This document shows positions 34,862 to 39,615 of a stretch of DNA of 39,615 bases, one piece after another; within the stretch, counting starts at the first letter, position 1, and every line of letters begins with the position of its first letter. The DNA comes from Methanothrix harundinacea (GTDB lineage: Archaea > Halobacteriota > Methanosarcinia > Methanotrichales > Methanotrichaceae): assembly GCA_001509375.1 (NCBI GenBank), contig LGFT01000026.1, positions 1 to 39,615 on the forward strand. Direction: 5' to 3'. Under the pieces are notes generated by a model. That model was not told where the DNA came from, made no database searches, and saw nothing but the letters and a program-made list of their open reading frames with translations. Both the position numbers and the translations under genes were made by a program.

Positions 34862-35069
34862 GCCCCTTTCCTCAATTCTTGTCTGAGGGGGCTGAACGGA
34901 TCGATCGCATATTAAAACTTCGGATCTTCTGACACGTCGTAGATAGGCCCCGAGAGGACAGAAGAGGACAGAGGCGAGGGATTGGGCAGGAGAAGCAAGG
35001 GCGAGAGAGGTAAGCGTAAGAGAGCAATAAGAGCAAAAGGGGTAAATCTCGCCGTGCAATCCCGTATTT

Positions 35070-35972
35070 ATGCGATTGATTTACATGGCCGGGAAGGGGG
35101 GCGTCGGAAAGAGCGTCTGCTCTGCGGCGACGGGGCTCTGGTCCTCCCAGCAGGGGAATAAGACCCTCGCCTTCTCGATGGACCCCGCCCACTCCCTCTC
35201 CGACATCCTCGATGTCGAGATCGGGGATCGGCCCAGGAAGATCGCCGAGAACTTCGACGCTGTGGAGCCGGACCTTGCGGCTGAGGCGGAGAAGTTCTAC
35301 GGGAGCTACCGGAGCCTCTTTCGGGCTCTCTTTGAGATGTTCCAGTTCGAGGTCCGGCCCGCGGACTTCGGCGTCGTCCCCGGCGTCGGGGAGCTGATCT
35401 TCATGGACCGGCTCTACGACGTATACATGGAAGGAAATTATGAGGTCGTCGTCATCGACTCCGCTCCCACCGCCCTCGTCCTCCCGCTCCTGAAGCTCCC
35501 CGACGTCACCACCGGTGTAGTCACGCGCCTCCTCGGGATGAAGTCGAGGTGGACGGGGATCTTCAACATGCTGGAGCCGGGCTTCGGCGACTCCATCGTG
35601 ACGGAGGTCCGCCGCCTCCGCACAAAAGCCGAGACGATGAGAAACGCCCTCATCGATCCCGAGATCACCACCATCTCCGTCGTCACCATCCCTGAGAAGG
35701 CGGCGGTCCTGGAGAGCGAGCGTCTGATCGAGACGGTCGAGGCCCACGAGGTCACAGTCGACTCGATCATAGTAAACCACGTGATGGCCCCTTGCGACTG
35801 CGACTATTGCCGCCGCCGGGCAGCCTCACAGCGAGGCTACATCGACGAGATCAAGGCTAAGTTCGCAGACAAGCGGATCGCGCTCTTGCCGTCCTACGGC
35901 GAGGAGGTGACAGGCGAGGGGCTCAGCCAGGTGTCGCGGGACCTCTACGAGGAGGGGCAGCTCTCGCTATAG
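35070..35972 (+). CDS. ArsA/Get3-family ATPase
   Basis: A 300-residue deviant-Walker-A ATPase. Walker A is GKGGVGKS (8-15), switch I is 'SMDPAHSLSDIL' (36-47), and Walker B is 'VVVIDSAPTALV'. The C-terminal zinc-binding CxxC of Get3 is present (C244-D-Y-C247, in 'APCDCDYCRRR'), with an additional C242. This suggests a Get3-type role in delivering tail-anchored or hydrophobic proteins rather than arsenite efflux; no arsB or arsR lies nearby. The start ATG 35070 gives MRLIYMAGKGG. It is divergent from mat and convergent with cobN. A bidirectional terminator follows. Confidence 0.85.
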   Translation: MRLIYMAGKGGVGKSVCSAATGLWSSQQGNKTLAFSMDPAHSLSDILDVEIGDRPRKIAENFDAVEPDLAAEAEKFYGSYRSLFRALFEMFQFEVRPADFGVVPGVGELIFMDRLYDVYMEGNYEVVVIDSAPTALVLPLLKLPDVTTGVVTRLLGMKSRWTGIFNMLEPGFGDSIVTEVRRLRTKAETMRNALIDPEITTISVVTIPEKAAVLESERLIETVEAHEVTVDSIIVNHVMAPCDCDYCRRRAASQRGYIDEIKAKFADKRIALLPSYGEEVTGEGLSQVSRDLYEEGQLSL

Positions 35973-36011
35973 ATGGGCTAGCCCCGACTCCGGCGAAGGA
36001 CTGAAAAATCA

Positions 36012-36038
36012 ACGAGACTTCATCTCGTCACCATTTTT
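36012..36038. terminator. Bidirectional hairpin-plus-U-tract terminator
   Basis: ACGAGA - CTTCA - TCTCGT forms a 6-base-pair hairpin. It is followed by T5 at 36034-36038, and on the other strand by T5 (complement of GAAAAATC at 36003-36010). It sits between the convergent ArsA-like and cobN genes. Confidence 0.65.
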
Positions 36039-36120
36039 GTGCTTTGAACCTCCCACAAGATAAAGATCATCACGAATCCGATCCATCTCGAATCTCGAAC
36101 ACTCGGTCCTGTGGGTCCTC

Positions 36121-39100
36121 TCATTCCCCCAGCACCTTCGACATCTTCTCCTTCCACGCCTTAACTTCGTCGGCGGTCACCACGTCGATCGCCCCTCCCT
36201 GAAACTCGCCCCCCACGTCGCCCATCCTCTCCTCCATCCACCCCTCGATCTCGAGATATAGCGACTTCAGGGCATCCAGAACCTCAGGATCGGCCTTCCA
36301 TAGCCCCCTCTGCTCCGCCTCCAGGAGCCTTCTGCCCATCTCCTCCATCGCCCAGGGGTTGTTCTCCTGGAAGAACTCGCGGTTCTCCTCGTCCATGATG
36401 AAGGTCCGGGCGATGTCGTCGAAGATCCAGTCGTCCACCTCCTGGGTCGTCGCCTCCCAGCCGTAGACCCGGCCCACCCGCTTCGAGATGTCCCCGGCCC
36501 CCTTGTAGCCGTGCTCCTTCATCCCCTCGATCCACTTGGGGTTGAGAAGCTTTGTCCTGACCACGCGCCTCACCTCGTCAGCCAAGTCCCGAACCTCGAC
36601 GTGCTCCGGCTCCCTGGTGTCGCCGTAGTACGCCTTCACCTCCTTTCCGGAGATGTGCCTCGCCGCCGCGGTCATGCCGCCGTGGGTTCCGAAGTAGCAG
36701 CAGCATCCGAAGAGGTCGTACTCGTCGCTGACGACCTTGTTGTAGGTCACGTCCACAGACTTGAGAGAGTTTACAAACTGCTGATGAGACTCCTTCCCCG
36801 GGACGCCTTTACCGTAGGCGTAGCCGTTCCAGTAGACGAAGATGTCCGAGAGGTCCTTCTCATCCTTCCAGGCGCTGGCGTAGACTGCGAGGTTTGTTCC
36901 CGACTGGTAGGTGCCGGGCTTGCTGGCGAAGATCCGCAGCGTAGCCTCGCGCCAGTCCTTCGCCGTGCCGTTCTCCAGGTTCTCGAGCGTATGCTTTCGC
37001 ACAGAGTTCATCTCAAGAGGCTCATCAAGGGCGGCCACCGCCTTGACCGCCTCGTCGATAGTATCGATGCAGTTGAGGAAGTTGTCCCGCGTGATCCCCG
37101 AGACGCGAACGGTCAGATCGATCCTGGGCCGGCCAAGCTGCTCTAGAGGTAAAACCTTGAAGCCTTTCAGCCGACCGTTGGACTGCCATACGGGCTCTGT
37201 TCCCAGAAGGAAGAGCATCTGGGCCATGTCCTCTCCGTCTGCCCACATGATGTCGCTACACATCCAGTAAAAGGCGATATTCTCTGGATGGCGTCCTTCC
37301 TCCTCCAGGTGCTTGGCGATGACCGCTTCTCCCAGCTTTTGGCCCACCTTCCAGGCGGTCTTGGTGGGAACCCGATAGGGATCGAGGGAGTAGAAGTTTC
37401 TCCCCGTGGGCAGAACGTCGTCCCGTCCCCGGGTGATCAGGCCGCTGGGGCCGGCCTCGACGTAGCCTCCGTCCATGCCGTTCAGCAGGGCCTCGATCTC
37501 CGAAGAGGCCTCCATCCGAGCCTGGAGGTCCAGGACCTTCTCCCGGATCGCCTCCAGCCTCAGCTCGTAACCCGCGACGGAAAACCCCAGGACCTCATCA
37601 GGCCGGGCACCGTTCCCCTCCAGATAGATCTTGATGAGCTTCTTGCAGAGGCCATCGATCGTCTCCAGAAGCTGGCCGTGAGATCGGCCGTAACGCTCGT
37701 CGACGGCCCCCTGGTCGGCCAGAAGATCCTCCATGGAAAGGCCCATCATGGCGGCGACGGTGCCCCGCAGGGGAACGCCGCTCCCCTCAAACCTCATCAC
37801 GGAGTTGATGAACTCGACCCGCTTTTCTCCCTGGGGAAGCTGGCCGAATATGTGCATGCCGGAGTCTATCTGCGTATTTCTCACGCGGCTCAGCTCGTTA
37901 TGGGCCCGGGTCGCGATCTCTTCGAGGGGCATATCCTCCCTGAGCTTCATGCCGTTGTCCAGGTTGGCGGCCTTGATGGCATCGATGAGCAGGTGCCGCA
38001 GCTCGTGGGAGCGGGCGTGGTCGTGTTTTGCTGTCTCGTACTCGCCGAGGAGCCGGTCCACCTCCAGGAGCTCATCGTAGAGCCCCGACTCGGTCATGAC
38101 GGTCTGCATATGATCCACCAGGACGGCGTAGCTGCGCCGTTTGGCGATGGTACCCTCGGGCGGGTTGTCGGCGTTGTAGATGTACAGATGAGGGATCGTG
38201 CCGATGCAGATGTCCGGATAACAGTTCCTGGAGAGGCCCACGCCTTTGCCGGGCAGAAACTCCAGGTTGCCGTGGGTGCCCACGTGGATCAGCACATCTG
38301 CCCCGAAGGTCTCCTCAAGATAGCGGTAGGTGGCCATGTACTGGTGGGTGGGCGGCACGTCAGGATCGTGCAGGATCTTGCAGACCTGGCCGTCGCAACG
38401 CGTGCCGGCGCAGCCCCTTTTGGGCTGGACTGCGACGACGCAGTTGCCATACTCCACGCCGGTGACGACGATCTTTCCGTCATAGATCATGGCGGCGGGA
38501 ATGCCGTCCTTCTCCTCTCCGGGAGGGTTTCCCCAGGCCTCGCAGACCCGATCTTTTACCTGGGGGGTGAGGGCCTCAAACCAGTTCTCATACTCCTCCT
38601 TGGTCTGGTAGGCCAAGACGCCTCCTTTGGCCACGATCTCTTCGATGGGGGTCCATCGGAACTCTGAGATAGCCTTCCTGTCCATGATGGTGTCGATCAG
38701 CTCTTTTCCGTTCTCAGGCACGTTCTCGAGGCGATAGCCAGAGTCGGCCATCCCGTTCATGATGAGGGCCACGCTCTCGAGGGTATCCAGATGGGCTCCA
38801 CCGCCTACGGCAGCCTCCACCGAAGCGCAGGGGTTGTTGTGGAGGATGAAGGCCACCTTCCGCTCGGAAACGGGTTTTTTGGCCAAGGCCACCCAATTCT
38901 TGACCCTTCCCGCCAGCTTCTCGCAGCGCTCGGGTATCGGCGTCCTCTCATCGTATTCCCCCTGCTTGGACCCTGCTCCTACGATGATGGGCTCGATCAT
39001 GCCCTCAAACTCGGGCATGGCCACGCTCCAGCCTATGTCATTGGAAAGTCCGATGCCTTTTTCCCACTCCTCCAGGTTCATGTGGTAGGATAGGATCGGC

Positions 39101-39615
39101 TCAAAGACTGGAACGTTCAACCTCTTCAATAGAGAGATCCCCTTTTGATTGCTCTTCGCCTCGCCTATGCTTCTAGCCTCCTGACCGAGGAAGAAGGGGA
39201 CGGTCTTCACCATGGCGTCGATGCGGGGTCCGTCATCTTTGAGGAAGTACTCGGAGACCACCTCCGCCATGCTCCTCGTCCCAAGCTCTAAATCCCGGAC
39301 GGAGTACGAGAATACGGGGATGACGTTCATGCCCTGCTGCTCCAGCACTCGGATCAGCTCGTCCTCTACGTCCAAGAGATTATTTGCCCAGGAGAACCGA
39401 GAGAAGAGGAGGCCGACCGTGGGCTTGTCATCGGGCTTGTACCACTCCAGATACTGGCCGATATTCTCGAAGGTGCGAGGAGCATTCGGATGATACGCTC
39501 CCTCCCAGGGAAGAGGAATAGGAGGATCAAAGGCGCAATCCACGTCGAGCAGCTCTTTACACAGGTAGAGGAACATGTTACAGACGTTCCCCTCCCCACC
39601 GTAGGTGAGGTAGGC
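36121..39615 (-). CDS. cobN: CobN-type cobaltochelatase/magnesium-chelatase-H family (5' end missing)
   Basis: At least 1164 codons of a large CobN/BchH-family subunit, which inserts Co2+ into corrinoid rings (B12 synthesis) with ATPase partners, or other metals in related proteins. The first frame-consistent Met is at 39576, but the frame runs open to the window edge with 'AYLTYGGEGNVCN' preceding it, which is normal CobN sequence, so the true start lies beyond. Marks include 'FLYLCKELLDVDCAFDPPIP', 'VGTHGNLEFLPGKGVGLS', 'HIFGQLPQGEKRVEFINSVM', 'CCCYFGTHGGMTAAARHISG'. Expected full length is ~1200-1300 residues. Methanogens often have several CobN copies; the metal specificity of this one is not shown. 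The window ends inside the gene. Confidence 0.9.
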   Translation of the reverse strand, partial: AYLTYGGEGNVCNMFLYLCKELLDVDCAFDPPIPLPWEGAYHPNAPRTFENIGQYLEWYKPDDKPTVGLLFSRFSWANNLLDVEDELIRVLEQQGMNVIPVFSYSVRDLELGTRSMAEVVSEYFLKDDGPRIDAMVKTVPFFLGQEARSIGEAKSNQKGISLLKRLNVPVFEPILSYHMNLEEWEKGIGLSNDIGWSVAMPEFEGMIEPIIVGAGSKQGEYDERTPIPERCEKLAGRVKNWVALAKKPVSERKVAFILHNNPCASVEAAVGGGAHLDTLESVALIMNGMADSGYRLENVPENGKELIDTIMDRKAISEFRWTPIEEIVAKGGVLAYQTKEEYENWFEALTPQVKDRVCEAWGNPPGEEKDGIPAAMIYDGKIVVTGVEYGNCVVAVQPKRGCAGTRCDGQVCKILHDPDVPPTHQYMATYRYLEETFGADVLIHVGTHGNLEFLPGKGVGLSRNCYPDICIGTIPHLYIYNADNPPEGTIAKRRSYAVLVDHMQTVMTESGLYDELLEVDRLLGEYETAKHDHARSHELRHLLIDAIKAANLDNGMKLREDMPLEEIATRAHNELSRVRNTQIDSGMHIFGQLPQGEKRVEFINSVMRFEGSGVPLRGTVAAMMGLSMEDLLADQGAVDERYGRSHGQLLETIDGLCKKLIKIYLEGNGARPDEVLGFSVAGYELRLEAIREKVLDLQARMEASSEIEALLNGMDGGYVEAGPSGLITRGRDDVLPTGRNFYSLDPYRVPTKTAWKVGQKLGEAVIAKHLEEEGRHPENIAFYWMCSDIMWADGEDMAQMLFLLGTEPVWQSNGRLKGFKVLPLEQLGRPRIDLTVRVSGITRDNFLNCIDTIDEAVKAVAALDEPLEMNSVRKHTLENLENGTAKDWREATLRIFASKPGTYQSGTNLAVYASAWKDEKDLSDIFVYWNGYAYGKGVPGKESHQQFVNSLKSVDVTYNKVVSDEYDLFGCCCYFGTHGGMTAAARHISGKEVKAYYGDTREPEHVEVRDLADEVRRVVRTKLLNPKWIEGMKEHGYKGAGDISKRVGRVYGWEATTQEVDDWIFDDIARTFIMDEENREFFQENNPWAMEEMGRRLLEAEQRGLWKADPEVLDALKSLYLEIEGWMEERMGDVGGEFQGGAIDVVTADEVKAWKEKMSKVLGE

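Noticed and set aside
34862-35059. 66-codon extension of the methionine adenosyltransferase frame
   Set aside because: It is not like the family, covers the AT-rich promoter, and the ATG at 34861 has a good Shine-Dalgarno.
37288-38667. 459-codon plus-strand open frame antisense to cobN
   Set aside because: It lies entirely within the strongly matched CobN coding sequence and its translation has no family features; GC-rich genes often leave such antisense frames open.

Overview
The window reads as a chromosomal segment of an acetate-using methanogenic archaeon of the Methanosarcinales, most like a Methanothrix (Methanosaeta) relative. This is inferred from gene content: methylene-tetrahydromethanopterin reductase (Mer), an FmdE-domain protein, the archaeal-type methionine adenosyltransferase, replication factor C large subunit, SRP19, the two-subunit-type pyruvate carboxylase PycA with BirA, NifB without a NifX domain, a CobN chelatase, and the archaeal enzymes for NAD, CoA and FAD synthesis. 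Most of the DNA is GC-rich, so long antisense open frames are common and are mostly shadows. Promoters look archaeal (AT-rich TATA boxes about 25-30 bases before leaderless starts), and Shine-Dalgarno sequences are also used inside operons.

Layout. 1-6.7 kb: the end of a Hef/XPF-type gene, a secreted duplicated-domain protein, then a leftward group of S-adenosylhomocysteine hydrolase, a small-molecule-kinase-like protein and a tRNA G10 methyltransferase, divergent from a metallo-beta-lactamase protein that converges on an FmdE protein. 6.7-11.4 kb: an AT-rich accessory island. It begins with a decayed antiporter fragment and a small secreted protein. It then holds a tandem array of small paralogous proteins (four intact, one decayed, one diverged) leading into a cobalamin-binding radical SAM enzyme. 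11.5-17.4 kb: a ferredoxin-like protein, NifB, SRP19 and DUF211, then a rightward run PHP - DUF2209 - HflX - UPF0280. 17.5-23.5 kb: a SnoaL-like protein, a broken acetyl-CoA hydrolase/GNAT fusion beside a histone-deacetylase-family protein, an OsmC protein, and several small leftward genes including a 58-residue zinc-ribbon-like protein. 23.6-30.1 kb: an overlapping SAM-hydrolase - Mer - NadM operon, a secreted TPR protein, CoaD, RibL, a JAMM protease and BirA. 30.1-39.6 kb: PycA, a PPOX-fold protein with RfcL, methionine adenosyltransferase, an ArsA/Get3-type ATPase, and most of a CobN gene running off the right edge.

Themes. Cofactor and one-carbon metabolism dominate. The SAM cycle is represented by synthesis (MAT), hydrolysis of the methylation by-product (AhcY) and a SAM-cleaving enzyme. 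NadM, CoaD and RibL, three HIGH-motif adenylyltransferases making NAD, CoA and FAD precursors, lie within 3.3 kb. BirA sits next to the biotin-carboxylase subunit that belongs to its client enzyme.

The candidate undescribed system is the array at 7782-11235. Its small proteins share a nearly invariant charged C-terminal helix and a variable N-terminus rich in W, P, Y and a repeated DPAP motif, and a cobalamin-radical SAM enzyme follows at once in the same orientation. This is the layout of a peptide-maturation (RiPP-like) locus, with the unusual feature that the conserved, presumably recognition, segment is C-terminal. The sequence supports the array and the enzyme directly; the modification itself is inference.
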